Notes: a model not told the origin generated them from the sequence alone. A DNA stretch of 64,000 bases from Sinorhizobium fredii USDA 257 (GCF_000265205.3 NC_018000.1:2294001-2358000), one strand, 5' to 3'; positions 16,554 to 26,033 are shown, counted from the stretch's first letter. Numbers and translations are program-made.

Positions 16554-17570
16554 TTAACCGCCGCGAATGGACGTTCGCCAGACGAAATCGGCATGGAGGC
16601 GAACCGACTGGGTGCTCGCCGGATCGGCCGCTCTATCGCTCCCGAGCCAGGTGACCGCTTCGCGCGCGATCGCCTCGACCGGCTGCGCGAAGGTCGTTAG
16701 CTGATAAGAAGACCAGGCGGCCTGCTCGATATCGTCGAAGCCCGATATGCAGAGCTGATCCGGAATCGAGATCGAGAAATCGTGGCGCGCAGTATCCAGG
16801 AAGCCGCAGGCGACCAGGTCCGTCGCACAGAACACCGCATCCGGGCGCTCCCGGCGCGTCATGAGCCGCTGAGCCAGAACACGGCCACTGTCGTAGTTGG
16901 TTGGTCCGTACCGCTCCACCATAACCTCAAGGCCCAACGCCTTTGCGGCTGCAACGAAGCCGCGCTCACGTGCCATCAGGCTTGGTGTTCCGGCCGCCGA
17001 ATTGGCAAAGGCGAGCCGGCGGCAGCCGGCACGGACGAAGGCGGTTACGATGCGGCCCGCTGCCTCCGCATCGTCCAGGTTGATCCTGAACGGCCCCGGC
17101 TGCGCGTCGTCGCGATTGATGAGCACGAGGCGCTGACCGTTCTTCAGGCAGAGCTCCGTGATCGACTTGTCCGGCATGCCCGACAGGATGATTGACGCGT
17201 CGGCCCGATAACGGATTGCCTGGCGGAGCGCCAGATCGACACTGCCGTCGGACCGGTCCGTATTGATGAGCATGGCGATCTTGCCGGCACCCTGCAGGTG
17301 CTGCGTCAAAGCGCGGATCAGGCTGGACCGATAGGGTGTTCCCATATCTGAGACGATGAGGCAGACGATGCCGCTCTCGTTGCGCATGAGGCCACGCGCC
17401 AGGTGATTGACGTGATAGCCAAGCGCCTCGGCCGCTTCTAGCACCTTGCGGCGGGTCTCAACCGAAACGCTGGCACCAGGCGTGAAGGTGCGCGAAACGG
17501 CCGAGCGGGAGACACCGGCCCGTTCGGCAACCTCCTGGGCGCTGACGAAAGGCTTCTGCAACACGTCCAC
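16554..17570 (-). CDS. LacI-family transcriptional regulator, 338 aa
   Basis: An N-terminal LacI helix-turn-helix (VSAQEVAERAGVSRSAVSRT, then the hinge-helix YHVNHLARGL) is followed by a periplasmic-binding-protein-like sensor domain (VCLIVSDMGTPYRSSLI, then ISGFDDIEQAAWSSYQLTTF). These proteins repress or activate sugar-uptake genes according to a sugar or sugar-phosphate effector. It is divergent from the AfuABC-like operon beginning at 17749. Three TTGCA-N6-TGCAA elements lie in the gap, which are very likely its operators. I infer that it controls both itself and the importer. Effector identity is unknown, though a phosphorylated sugar is suggested by the downstream genes. Confidence 0.92.
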   Translation of the reverse strand: MDVLQKPFVSAQEVAERAGVSRSAVSRTFTPGASVSVETRRKVLEAAEALGYHVNHLARGLMRNESGIVCLIVSDMGTPYRSSLIRALTQHLQGAGKIAMLINTDRSDGSVDLALRQAIRYRADASIILSGMPDKSITELCLKNGQRLVLINRDDAQPGPFRINLDDAEAAGRIVTAFVRAGCRRLAFANSAAGTPSLMARERGFVAAAKALGLEVMVERYGPTNYDSGRVLAQRLMTRRERPDAVFCATDLVACGFLDTARHDFSISIPDQLCISGFDDIEQAAWSSYQLTTFAQPVEAIAREAVTWLGSDRAADPASTQSVRLHADFVWRTSIRGG

Positions 17571-17594
17571 CTGCTTTCAAATGTGCATGGAGCT

Positions 17595-17620
17595 TTGCAC
17601 AGTTTTGCAACTGCGTGCAA
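17595..17620. promoter_or_regulatory. two overlapping LacI-type operators
   Basis: TTGCACAGTTTTGCAA at 17595-17610 and TTGCAACTGCGTGCAA at 17605-17620 both fit TTGCA-N6-TGCAA and share one half-site, with centres 10 bases apart. They lie 25-50 bases upstream of the lacI-type start. Confidence 0.65.
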
Positions 17621-17662
17621 GCGCCAGCGCCGTAGCGAGCGTTGAAATAACGCACAATTCTG

Positions 17663-17707
17663 TTGACACCCCTGATCATGTCATGCAGCATTTGCACGCG
17701 CTTGCAA
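17663..17707 (+). promoter_or_regulatory. promoter and LacI-type operator of the sugar-phosphate importer operon
   Basis: A consensus -35 hexamer TTGACA lies at 17663-17668. A third operator of the same kind, TTGCACGCGCTTGCAA, sits at 17692-17707, where the transcription start would be expected. The -10 element (about 17686-17691) is weak. Binding here should block transcription of the genes from 17749. Confidence 0.6.
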
Positions 17708-17748
17708 GGCGCCCGGCTGGAGGCGCCGGCACAATCCGGGAGGAAACC

Positions 17749-18777
17749 ATGGGTTCGGTTAGAATGACTGCGGCCGCTCTCGCCGCGGGTGCGACTTTCT
17801 TTGCCTATTCCGCACAGGCGAACGGGACGCTCAACCTGATCTGTTCGGCAGACGTCGTGATCTGCGAGCAGCTGGAAGGCGCCTTCGAAAAGGAAACGGG
17901 CATTTCGGTGAACATGGTCCGCCTCTCTTCGGGCGAGACCTATGCAAAAGTCCGCGCCGAAGCGCGAAATCCCAAGACCGACATCTGGTGGGCCGGCACA
18001 GGCGACCCGCATCTCCAGGCGGCCTCCGAGGGGCTGACGCTTGAATACAAGTCGCCGATGCTCGGTGAATTGAATGACTGGGCGGTCAAGCAGGCCGAAA
18101 GCGCCAATTACCGCACGGTCGGCGTCTATGCCGGCGCCCTCGGTTGGGGCTACAATACCGAGCTTTTCAAGCAGAAGAATCTCAAGGAGCCGAGGTGCTG
18201 GGCGGACCTCCTCGATGCCTCCTTCAAGGGAGAAATCCAAATCGCCAATCCGAACTCGTCCGGCACGGCCTATACCGCACTTGCGACACTCGTCCAGATC
18301 ATGGGCGAGGACAAGGCTTTCGACTACTTGAAGAAGCTGAACGCCAACGTCTCGCAATATACGAAGTCCGGATCGGCGCCGGTGAAAGCCGCGGCGCGCG
18401 GTGAAACCGCGATCGGCATCGTGTTCATGCATGATGCCGTGGCGCAGGCGGTCGAGGGCTTCCCGGTCAAGGCGGTCGCGCCCTGTGAGGGCACCGGCTA
18501 CGAGATCGGCTCCATGTCGATCATCAAGGGCGCCAAGAACCTCGACAACGCCAAGAAATGGTACGACTGGGTCCTGTCGGCCAAGGTGCAATCCAGCATG
18601 AAGGAGGCGAAATCCTTCCAGATTCCGTCGAACAAATCAGCGGAGGTGCCAAAGGAGGCGCCGAAGCTCGAGGACATCAAGCTGATCGACTACGACTTCA
18701 AGACCTATGGCGATCCGGCCAAGCGCAAGGCACTGCTCGAGCGCTGGGACCGGGAGATCGGTGCAAGCGCCAATTGA
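17749..18777 (+). CDS. ABC transporter periplasmic binding protein (AfuA-like), 342 aa
   Basis: Signal peptide at residues 1-25 (ending in YSAQA, then NG) is followed by a family 1 solute-binding fold: LNLICSADVVICEQLEGAFE, GDPHLQAASEG, GVYAGALGWGYNTELF and NPNSSGTAYTALATL. This is the ferric/AfuA class, some members of which bind hexose phosphates rather than iron. It carries three or four Cys residues that may form disulfides. It is the first gene of an operon with the fused permease, ATPase and a phosphatase-like enzyme, so phosphorylated sugar is my preferred ligand class. The ATG has an AGGAAACC ribosome site. The frame is open upstream to 17446, but that part is not coding. Confidence 0.88.
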   Translation: MGSVRMTAAALAAGATFFAYSAQANGTLNLICSADVVICEQLEGAFEKETGISVNMVRLSSGETYAKVRAEARNPKTDIWWAGTGDPHLQAASEGLTLEYKSPMLGELNDWAVKQAESANYRTVGVYAGALGWGYNTELFKQKNLKEPRCWADLLDASFKGEIQIANPNSSGTAYTALATLVQIMGEDKAFDYLKKLNANVSQYTKSGSAPVKAAARGETAIGIVFMHDAVAQAVEGFPVKAVAPCEGTGYEIGSMSIIKGAKNLDNAKKWYDWVLSAKVQSSMKEAKSFQIPSNKSAEVPKEAPKLEDIKLIDYDFKTYGDPAKRKALLERWDREIGASAN

Positions 18778-18839
18778 CGACACGCCGCGCCGGCCTGGTG
18801 TGACGGCGATTTCGCCGGCGGCCCTCGCGATTACCTTTA

Positions 18840-18865
18840 GATACGGGAGGCTGGTCTCCCGTATC
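18840..18865 (+). repeat. intercistronic 10-bp hairpin after the binding-protein gene
   Basis: GATACGGGAG (18840-18849) pairs perfectly with CTCCCGTATC (18856-18865). There is no T-run. Hairpins at this position commonly protect the binding-protein mRNA segment and raise its level over that of the permease. Confidence 0.6.
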
Positions 18866-18949
18866 GGGCTTGCAACCGCCGATCGATCGCGATGCGCTGG
18901 AGCAATGCATGCATCGATCGTCAAAGTCAGCCGCACCAGGAAAGCACCA

Positions 18950-21181
18950 TTGAGGAAACATCCCAATCGCAGACTAGATATCGCCCTGGCGTTGGGGATC
19001 GCGGCCTTTGTCGCGCTCCCCTGGTACAGGATCGACGGCGGCTTCTTCGGTCTCGGCTGGCTCGCGAGCTTTCCGGCCGATCCGGCCGCGGCACCCGGCT
19101 TCCTTCAGATCGCGACCTACGGTCGGTGGTGGCTCATCGTTCCTGTGCTGCTGATGGGCCTTGCGGCGGCTGCACGGTTCACCGAAGATCCGATGCGGCG
19201 CGGCAGCCTGCTCGCTTTTGCCGGCGCCGCCGGCATAGGTTTCCTCGCCCTGCAGGGCCTGGCAATCGGCTTTTCCGGCTGGACCTGGGCGATCAGTGAA
19301 GTGCTCTTCGGTCCTCTTGCGGACGGCCAACCCTCCATGGGTGCGGGCGCGGTGCTCGCTTCGCTGATCTTCGTCCTGATCTTCGCCTTCGGCCTTGCCG
19401 AACGCGGCGCGATGAAAGGTGACGCCTTCATCGTCGGCGCCATTTCGATCCTCGTTTTCCTTGTCGCGGTTTTCGTCTTCTATCCGATCGGCAGCATGAT
19501 GGTCGGTGCCTTCCAGGACTTCGATGGGTCATTCAATCCGAATGGTTTCGGCCGCAACATCGTCGATCCGTCGATTTGGAGCCTTGATTGCGTGATCGGC
19601 GCTGGACGCTGCGGCGTCGCCTGGCGCACGTTCTGGCTTGCGCTCATGACCGCGAGCGGTTCGACCCTCCTGGGGCTTGCCTTCGCTCTGGTCGCGACCC
19701 GCACCGGCTTTCGCTTCAAGAAGAGTCTCCGGCTGCTGACCGTCCTCCCGATCATCACACCGCCCTTCGTTATAGGTCTGGCGCTGACCCTGCTCTTCGG
19801 CCGCTCCGGCGTTGTCACCGAGGCGGTCTCGGCAGTGCTCGGAATTGAGCCGGGCCGCTGGCTCTACGGTCTCACCGGCATCTGGATCGCTCAGGTTCTC
19901 TCGTTCACGCCAATCTCCTTCCTGGTGCTGATCGGGGTCGTCGAGGGCGTCAGCCCGTCGATGGAGGAGGCCTCCCAAACGCTGAAGGCCGATCGCCGGC
20001 GCACCTTCTGGCGAATTTCGCTGCCGCTGATGAAACCGGGGCTCGCCAATGCCTTCCTCATCGGCTTCATCGAGAGCATGGCCGATTTCGGCAACCCGCT
20101 CGTGCTTGGTGGCAGCCATGGCGTGCTTTCGACCGAGATCTTCTTCGCCGTGGTCGGCTCGCAGAACGATCCATCCCGTGCGGCGGTGCTTGCCATCGTG
20201 CTGTTGGGCTTCACGCTGACGGCTTTCCTTGCGCAACGTCTCTGGCTTTCAGGTAAGAACTACGCGACGGTCACCGGCAAGGCCGACAGCGGCGTCCATG
20301 CCGCTCTCCCCCGCTCGGTCTCGTTCGGCGTCCATGCCCTGGTCATCCCCTGGGCACTGTTCACGCTCGTCGTCTATGGCATGATCCTCGTCGGGGGCTT
20401 CGTGAAGACCTGGGGCCTCGACAATTCGCTGACGCTCGAGCACTACGTGCAGGCCTTCTCCGTTGAGTTCCGCGACGGCAGCCTCGCCTGGACTGGGGTG
20501 GCCTGGAACTCCTTCTGGACGACGATGGAGATCGCCCTCATCTCTGCGCCGCTCACCGCGGCGGTCGGCCTCCTCACCGCCTACCTGATCGTGCGCCAGA
20601 GATTTGCCGGCCGTGAATTCTTCGAATTCGCGCTGATGATGAGTTTTGCGATTCCCGGCACGATCATCGGCATCAGCTACATCATGGCCTTCAACCTGCC
20701 GCCGATAGAAATGACCGGCAGCGCCCTGATCCTGATCGCCTGCTTCGTCTTCCGCAACATGCCGGTCGGCGTCCGCGGCGGGGTGGCGGCGATGAGCCAA
20801 CTCGACCAGAGTCTCGACGAAGCCTCGCTCACGCTCCGCGCCGACAGCTTCCGCACCATACGCAAGATCATCCTGCCGCTCTTGCGTCCGGCGATCACCG
20901 CGGCGCTCGTCTATTCCTTCGTTCGTGCCATCACGTCGATCAGCGCCGTGATCTTCCTCGTCAGCGCCGAATACAACATGGCGACCTCCTATATCGTCGG
21001 GCTTGTCGAGAATGGCGAATACGGCGTGGCGATCGCCTATTCCTCGATGCTGATCCTTGTGATGGTCACCGTCATCGGCGGCTTCCAGCTTCTCGTCGGT
21101 GAGCGGCGGCTTCGCCGCGAGAACCGCATCCAGTCCGTCGCGGCCGTACCCGCATCCATCCACCAGGAAAAGACCGCATGA
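18950..21181 (+). CDS. fused ABC transporter permease (AfuB-like), 743 aa
   Basis: The protein has two BinB-type permease halves, each with an EAA loop: EEASQTLKADRRRTFWRISL and DEASLTLRADSFRTIRKIIL. Before them lies an extra N-terminal hydrophobic region of about 200 residues with several membrane helices, which makes it longer than E. coli-type FbpB proteins. I chose the TTG start at 18950, eight bases after an AGGAAAG site; an ATG at 18905 is the alternative. The stop overlaps the ATPase start (ATGA), so the two are translationally coupled. With the binding protein and ATPase it forms an importer in the inner membrane; substrate probably a phosphorylated sugar, inferred from the operon. 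Confidence 0.88.
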   Translation: MRKHPNRRLDIALALGIAAFVALPWYRIDGGFFGLGWLASFPADPAAAPGFLQIATYGRWWLIVPVLLMGLAAAARFTEDPMRRGSLLAFAGAAGIGFLALQGLAIGFSGWTWAISEVLFGPLADGQPSMGAGAVLASLIFVLIFAFGLAERGAMKGDAFIVGAISILVFLVAVFVFYPIGSMMVGAFQDFDGSFNPNGFGRNIVDPSIWSLDCVIGAGRCGVAWRTFWLALMTASGSTLLGLAFALVATRTGFRFKKSLRLLTVLPIITPPFVIGLALTLLFGRSGVVTEAVSAVLGIEPGRWLYGLTGIWIAQVLSFTPISFLVLIGVVEGVSPSMEEASQTLKADRRRTFWRISLPLMKPGLANAFLIGFIESMADFGNPLVLGGSHGVLSTEIFFAVVGSQNDPSRAAVLAIVLLGFTLTAFLAQRLWLSGKNYATVTGKADSGVHAALPRSVSFGVHALVIPWALFTLVVYGMILVGGFVKTWGLDNSLTLEHYVQAFSVEFRDGSLAWTGVAWNSFWTTMEIALISAPLTAAVGLLTAYLIVRQRFAGREFFEFALMMSFAIPGTIIGISYIMAFNLPPIEMTGSALILIACFVFRNMPVGVRGGVAAMSQLDQSLDEASLTLRADSFRTIRKIILPLLRPAITAALVYSFVRAITSISAVIFLVSAEYNMATSYIVGLVENGEYGVAIAYSSMLILVMVTVIGGFQLLVGERRLRRENRIQSVAAVPASIHQEKTA

Positions 21182-22239
21182 CCATCGAAGCTCCCGGTTC
21201 CGTCGTCTTCCGCAACGTGCGCAAAGAGTTCGGAGCCTTCGCCGCGATCCCTGATCTGTCGCTCACCATCGAACCCGGCACGCTGGTGACGCTACTCGGC
21301 CCCTCCGGCTGCGGCAAGACGACGACACTGCGCATGCTGGCCGGGCTCGAGCATCCGACCTCCGGCCGCATCCTGATCGGCGGAAAGGACGTAACGATGC
21401 TGCCGGCCAACGAACGTGACGTTTCGATGGTGTTCCAGTCCTACGCGCTGTTCCCGCACATGACGGCCCGCGACAACATTGCCTATGGGCTTGAGTCCTC
21501 CGGGATGAAGCGCAGAGAGGCGCGCGAGCGGGCGGAGGCCGGGCTGGCGCTGGTCGGCCTCGCCGGCATGGGCCAGCGGCTGCCGGCCGAGCTCTCCGGC
21601 GGTCAGCAGCAGCGCGTCGCGGTTGCCCGCGCGCTGGTCCTCGAACCACAGGTGCTGCTCCTTGATGAGCCGCTCTCGAACCTCGATGCGCGGCTAAGGC
21701 GGCGTGTCAGGACAGAGATCCGCGAGTTGCAGCAGCGGCTGGGCTTCACCGCCGTCTACGTCACCCACGATCAGGACGAGGCGCTTGCGGTTTCCGATCG
21801 CATCGTCGTCTTGAAGGATGGAGGCATCGCCCAGGAAGGCGCGCCGCGCGACCTTTACGAGGCGCCGGCCTCGGCCTTCATCGCCGACTTCATAGGCGAG
21901 GCAAATGTCGTTGCCTGCGACATCATCGCCGTCGAAGGTCACGACGCGACGATCCGAGTCGAACAGCTGACGCATAGGGTTCCCGGACGCGACATTCGAC
22001 CTGGCCCGGCCAAACTCGCGGTCCGGCCGAACGCGATCACCCTGAAGCCGGCCACACACGGCGCCTTTACCGGGCGGGTGACGCATGCGGCCTATCTCGG
22101 CGATCATGTCGAATATGAGGTGAAGACCGCCGCCGGCACGCTTTTCGTCGTCGATCCGGCCGTGGAGCGCGCAATTCGTCCGGCAACGGAAGTGGCGATC
22201 GGCTTCAAGGAGCGCGGCATCGCCATCATCAGCGGTTAG
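21178..22239 (+). CDS. ABC transporter ATPase (AfuC/FbpC-like), 353 aa
   Basis: The nucleotide-binding domain is complete: Walker A GPSGCGKT at 41-48, Q-loop at Q88, signature LSGGQ at 139-143, Walker B LLLDEP at about 160-165, and the switch histidine in YVTHDQDEAL at 197. The C-terminal 110 residues form a TOBE domain, the usual site for regulation or subunit contact in this family. It couples ATP hydrolysis to import through the preceding permease, with which it overlaps by four bases. The next gene starts 66 bases later on the same strand and likely belongs to the same transcript. Confidence 0.95.
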   Translation: MTIEAPGSVVFRNVRKEFGAFAAIPDLSLTIEPGTLVTLLGPSGCGKTTTLRMLAGLEHPTSGRILIGGKDVTMLPANERDVSMVFQSYALFPHMTARDNIAYGLESSGMKRREARERAEAGLALVGLAGMGQRLPAELSGGQQQRVAVARALVLEPQVLLLDEPLSNLDARLRRRVRTEIRELQQRLGFTAVYVTHDQDEALAVSDRIVVLKDGGIAQEGAPRDLYEAPASAFIADFIGEANVVACDIIAVEGHDATIRVEQLTHRVPGRDIRPGPAKLAVRPNAITLKPATHGAFTGRVTHAAYLGDHVEYEVKTAAGTLFVVDPAVERAIRPATEVAIGFKERGIAIISG

Positions 22240-22305
22240 CTCAGGAACCGGACGCAAGCAAACGCCCGATCTTCGGGCCTCAACCTCGAAATCAAGGACA
22301 TCTTC

Positions 22306-23106
22306 ATGACATCGCACGTCGTTCCCGGACTCGAAGCCCGGCTCGCACTGGCCGAAACGGTTGGGCGCGAGGCCGGCGCAGTGGCGCTCGACTATTTCAA
22401 CCGCCGCGAGACGCTGATCGTCGAAACGAAGCGCGACCCGCAGGATGTCGTTTCCATTGCCGACCGCGAGGTGGAAAACCTGATCCGCGAGCGTATCGGC
22501 GAGATCTATCCGGACGATGGCGTGCTCGGCGAGGAATATGGTCTATTGACGGGCCGTTCCGGTTTCACCTGGGTTATCGATCCAATTGACGGCACGAGCC
22601 CGTTCGTCCACGGCATGCCCAACTGGTGCATCTCGATCGCCGTTCTCCATGACAGCGTGCCGGTGGTGGGTGTCATTGCCGCGCCCTGCCACGGCGAGCT
22701 CTACACAGCCGCGCTCGGTCTCGGCGCCCGGTTGAACGGCAAGGTGCTGTCACTCGATGCTTCCCGTACAATCCGCAACGCGGTGACCGGCCTTGGCGCC
22801 AACAACTACGTGACGCCGGCCTTCGTCGCGAAGATGGTGGAAGACCTGCTGGAGGCCGGCGGCACGTTCATTCGCAACGGCTCCGGTGCGCTGATGCTTG
22901 CCTATGTCGCGGCCGGCCGCCTCGTTGGCTATTACGAGCCATATATGCACGCCTGGGACTGCCTTGCCGGCTATTGTCTCGTCCAGGAGGCTGGCGGGTG
23001 GTACCTGCCCTTCCCAGTGGAGGGCGAGCGGCTGACGAAAGGCGCGCCCGTTCTCGCCGCCGCGCCCGGCGCGGTCGCAGACCTGCGGAAGCTTGCGGGC
23101 GTTTGA
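22306..23106 (+). CDS. inositol-monophosphatase-family phosphatase, 266 aa
   Basis: The Mg2+-dependent phosphatase motifs are all present: GEEYG with the metal-binding Glu, WVIDPIDGTSPFVHGMPNW with the metal-binding Asp residues, and WDCLAGYCLVQEAGG. The family includes inositol-1-phosphatase, histidinol-phosphatase (HisN) and fructose-1,6-bisphosphatase-like enzymes; sequence alone does not tell them apart. Its place at the end of the AfuABC-like operon suggests that it dephosphorylates the imported compound in the cytoplasm, releasing phosphate and a sugar or polyol. The start has AAGGAC six bases upstream. A weak hairpin lies in the 66-base gap before it. Confidence 0.9.
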   Translation: MTSHVVPGLEARLALAETVGREAGAVALDYFNRRETLIVETKRDPQDVVSIADREVENLIRERIGEIYPDDGVLGEEYGLLTGRSGFTWVIDPIDGTSPFVHGMPNWCISIAVLHDSVPVVGVIAAPCHGELYTAALGLGARLNGKVLSLDASRTIRNAVTGLGANNYVTPAFVAKMVEDLLEAGGTFIRNGSGALMLAYVAAGRLVGYYEPYMHAWDCLAGYCLVQEAGGWYLPFPVEGERLTKGAPVLAAAPGAVADLRKLAGV

Positions 23107-23281
23107 AGTAGGCTCACGCAAGGCAATGCAGGCAAAGGCCATCATCGGCACCCCGCCACGACTGCAGATGGAATGTCACTTTGGGTCTTGCACCTGAAGT
23201 CGGCCATCCAATACTGTGCCACGATCCGCTTTCGCAGCATTCCTAGCTTTTATCCGATTTGATTAATGTGAGGACGCAATA

Positions 23282-24052
23282 ATGAAAGCCTACTTCACTG
23301 CAGCCCTGGTGGCTTGGAGCCTGACGTCCAGCGTCGCTTTCGCCGGGGACGGCGCTCTCGCCGATATCAAGCAAGCGGGCGTGATCAAGATCGGCACGAC
23401 CGGCGATTACAAGCCCTTCAGCTACAAGGGCCCGGATGGCAGCCTGACGGGCGCGGACATCACCATGGCGACGGCGCTGGCGGCGGATCTCGGCGTTAAG
23501 CCGGAATTCGTGACTACCACCTGGAAAACCATGCTGGACGACTTCAAGGCAGGCAAGTTCGACATCGCCCTCGGCGGCATCACCGTGAACGCAGCGCGCG
23601 CCGAGGTTGGCAATTTCTCGGTTCCGAACGTCACCGACGGCAAACGGCCGATCGCCCGTTGCGAAGACAAGAACAAATACGCGACGCTGGAGGCGATCGA
23701 CCGGCCCTCCGTGCGGGTAATCGTCAATCCAGGCGGCACCAACGACAAATTTGCCCATCAGCACTTCGATGAGGCGTCGATCGAGGTCTTCCCGGACAAC
23801 AAGGTCATCTTCGACCAGATCGCATCCGGCAAGGCCGACGTGATGGTAACCGATGGCGTGGAGGTGGATCTGCAATCGAAGCTGCATGCCGGCGTGTTGT
23901 GCCCGGTTGCGGTCAAGGAGCCGTTCACACGTTTCCAGAACGCCTATCTGCTTCGCAAGGACGCGGCTTTAAAGGCGGCTGTCGATGCCTTCATGCGCAA
24001 GGAACTGGACAGCGGCGGCTGGAAGAAGAAGCTCGACGCCGCGATGCAATGA
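23282..24052 (+). CDS. PheC-like periplasmic cyclohexadienyl dehydratase / solute-binding family 3 protein, 256 aa
   Basis: A signal peptide (residues 1-21, ending SVAFA) precedes a family 3 binding-protein fold. The body contains IKIGTTGDYKPFSYKGPDGS, VTTTWKTMLDDFKAGKFDIA, GGITVNAARAEVGNFS and VRVIVNPGGTNDKF. Those segments match my memory of periplasmic cyclohexadienyl dehydratase PheC of Pseudomonas, including the RCED segment after the lobe crossover. PheC evolved from a binding protein and converts prephenate or arogenate to phenylpyruvate or phenylalanine. No permease or ATPase of the polar amino-acid type is adjacent, which favours an enzyme over a transport protein. Expression may be independent of the importer operon 175 bases upstream. 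Confidence 0.7.
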   Translation: MKAYFTAALVAWSLTSSVAFAGDGALADIKQAGVIKIGTTGDYKPFSYKGPDGSLTGADITMATALAADLGVKPEFVTTTWKTMLDDFKAGKFDIALGGITVNAARAEVGNFSVPNVTDGKRPIARCEDKNKYATLEAIDRPSVRVIVNPGGTNDKFAHQHFDEASIEVFPDNKVIFDQIASGKADVMVTDGVEVDLQSKLHAGVLCPVAVKEPFTRFQNAYLLRKDAALKAAVDAFMRKELDSGGWKKKLDAAMQ

Positions 24053-24127
24053 GTGACATTCCGTGACCACCTCGCATGCCGTCAATACGCCTTGAGCCAT
24101 TCGCTTCTGCCGGGGCATCTTGGGCTT

Positions 24128-25177
24128 CTACAGACGCCGGCCGGCCGTATCGAACCCGTGCAGGCTTTCGCGACGGGCAAAGACCTCGACCTCGTCGTCG
24201 ATGCCGATCCGGGAGCGGCCGGCGACCCTGAAAACAAGCGGAGCGCCGCTCGGCAAGCTGCCATGGACATAGCTTTCGGCGCCAACGAGCTCAACGGCGC
24301 CGACGCGCACGCGCGCTCTGAAGTGATTGTCGTCCGTTGCGCCGTCCGCCAGACCGATGTCCTCCGGCCGGATGCCGAGTGCCGCGATCCCCGGCTGCTC
24401 CGTGATGGCGGAGGGAGCCGACCAATCGGAGGAGCCGCCTTTGATCTCCAGAAGATTCATTGAAGGGGAGCCTATGAAGGTCGCGACGAATGACGTCGCT
24501 GGTCTTTCGTAGAGCTCGATCGGTGTGCCGACCTGTTCGATCCTGCCGCCGTTCAGAACAACGAGGCGGTCGGCGAGCGTCATGGCTTCCAGTTGATCAT
24601 GGGTTACATATACGCTCGTGGTGCCAAGAGCGCGCTGCAATTGCTTGATCTCGACGCGCATCTGGACCCGCAATTTCGCGTCGAGGTTCGACAGAGGTTC
24701 GTCGAACAGGAATGCGACGGGTTCACGTACGATCGCCCGTCCCATGGCCACCCGTTGGCGCTGTCCGCCCGAGAGCTGACGCGGTTTCCGCTCTAGGAAG
24801 GCCTCTATTTCCAGCGATTTGGCCGCCTTGGCGATCCGCCGCTCGATCTCGTCCCTGGGCGTGTTGCGGTTTTTCAGTCCGTAGGCGAGGTTTTGACGGA
24901 CCGTCATATGCGGATAGAGCGCATAGTTCTGGAAGACCATGGCAATGTCGCGCTCGGACGGTTCGAGCGTATTGACGACGCGATCGCCGATCGCGACGTC
25001 GCCGGATGTGATGCTTTCGAGCCCGGCGATCATCCTCAGCAAGGTCGACTTTCCGCAGCCCGACGGCCCGACCAGCACGATGAACTCGCCGTCGGCTATT
25101 GCGAGCGAGACGCCCCGGATGGCATCGACATTGCCGCCATAGGTCTTTTGCACGTTCTTGAGAGTGATCGTCGCCAT
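24128..25177 (-). CDS. ugpC: sn-glycerol-3-phosphate ABC importer ATPase, 349 aa
   Basis: MalK/UgpC-type ATPase with Walker [10 protein letters not shown] at 37-45, Q-loop [12 protein letters not shown] at 82-93, signature LSGGQ at 135-139, Walker B FLFDEP at 156-161 and a C-terminal TOBE/OB region from about 240. It powers the UgpAE permease. Its start overlaps the ugpE stop (TAATG), so translation is coupled. It is the last gene of the operon; there is no ugpQ phosphodiesterase after it. The PheC-like gene converges on it with 75 bases between the two stops and no clear terminator. Confidence 0.92.
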   Translation of the reverse strand: MATITLKNVQKTYGGNVDAIRGVSLAIADGEFIVLVGPSGCGKSTLLRMIAGLESITSGDVAIGDRVVNTLEPSERDIAMVFQNYALYPHMTVRQNLAYGLKNRNTPRDEIERRIAKAAKSLEIEAFLERKPRQLSGGQRQRVAMGRAIVREPVAFLFDEPLSNLDAKLRVQMRVEIKQLQRALGTTSVYVTHDQLEAMTLADRLVVLNGGRIEQVGTPIELYERPATSFVATFIGSPSMNLLEIKGGSSDWSAPSAITEQPGIAALGIRPEDIGLADGATDDNHFRARVRVGAVELVGAESYVHGSLPSGAPLVFRVAGRSRIGIDDEVEVFARRESLHGFDTAGRRL

Positions 25178-26025
25178 TATTTCTCCGTTTCAACCAGGCC
25201 TTTGACGAACCAACGCTGCATCAGGACAACGATCACGACCGGGGGAATGATCGCCAGGATGGCCGTGACCATGACATAGTTCCAGGGTGTCGAGGCGTCG
25301 GCAAAATCGACCATTTTCCTGAGACCTATGATGATCGTGTTCATTCGGCTGTCGTTCGTTACCAGAAGCGGCCAGAGATACTGCGTCCATCCATAGATGA
25401 AGAGGATCACGAAGAGGGCTGCGATATTGGTCTTGGACAGCGGCAACAGGATGTCTCGCATGAAGCGGAGCGGACCTGCATTGTCGATGCGCGCCGCCTC
25501 CACGAGCTCGGCCGGGATCGTCAGGAAGAACTGCCGGAACAGAAAGGTCGCCGTTGCCGATGCCATCAAGGGCAGGGTCAGGCCGGCATAGGTATCGATC
25601 AGGCCGAGGTCGACGATCACCTTGTAGGTCGGCAGGATCCGGACCTCCACCGGCAGCATGAGGGTGATGAAGATCATCCAGAAAAAGGTCATGCGCAGCG
25701 GGAAGCGGAAGAACACGATCGCGAAGGCCGACAGGAAAGAGATCACGATCTTGCCGAGCGCGATGGCGATGGCCACGACGAATGTATTGAACAAGAGCCG
25801 TTCCAGGCTGACACCTACGACACGCTCGACACCGCCTGAAAGTGCCTCGCCGTAGTTTTCGGCGAGCCGTCCGCCCGGTTCCAGCGGCATTGGCGGACGG
25901 ACGATCTCCGTCGATGTCAGGCTCGAGGCGACGAAGGTGTAGTAGATCGGAAAGACGACGATGATGATGCCCAGAATGAGCATCAGGTGACCGATGAGAT
26001 TGGAAATCGGGCGCTTTTCAATCAT
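25177..26025 (-). CDS. ugpE: sn-glycerol-3-phosphate ABC importer permease, 282 aa
   Basis: Six transmembrane helices and the EAA loop [20 protein letters not shown] identify a carbohydrate-type (CUT1) permease; the N-terminal segment [22 protein letters not shown] and the length of about 281 fit UgpE. It pairs with UgpA in the inner membrane to import sn-glycerol-3-phosphate delivered by UgpB. I chose the ATG at 26025 (MIEKRPIS); the frame continues upstream, but that part is the ugpA gene in another frame. Eight bases separate it from the ugpA stop. The stop codon overlaps the ugpC start. Confidence 0.92.
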   Translation of the reverse strand: MIEKRPISNLIGHLMLILGIIIVVFPIYYTFVASSLTSTEIVRPPMPLEPGGRLAENYGEALSGGVERVVGVSLERLLFNTFVVAIAIALGKIVISFLSAFAIVFFRFPLRMTFFWMIFITLMLPVEVRILPTYKVIVDLGLIDTYAGLTLPLMASATATFLFRQFFLTIPAELVEAARIDNAGPLRFMRDILLPLSKTNIAALFVILFIYGWTQYLWPLLVTNDSRMNTIIIGLRKMVDFADASTPWNYVMVTAILAIIPPVVIVVLMQRWFVKGLVETEK

Positions 26026-26033
26026 CGGCGATC

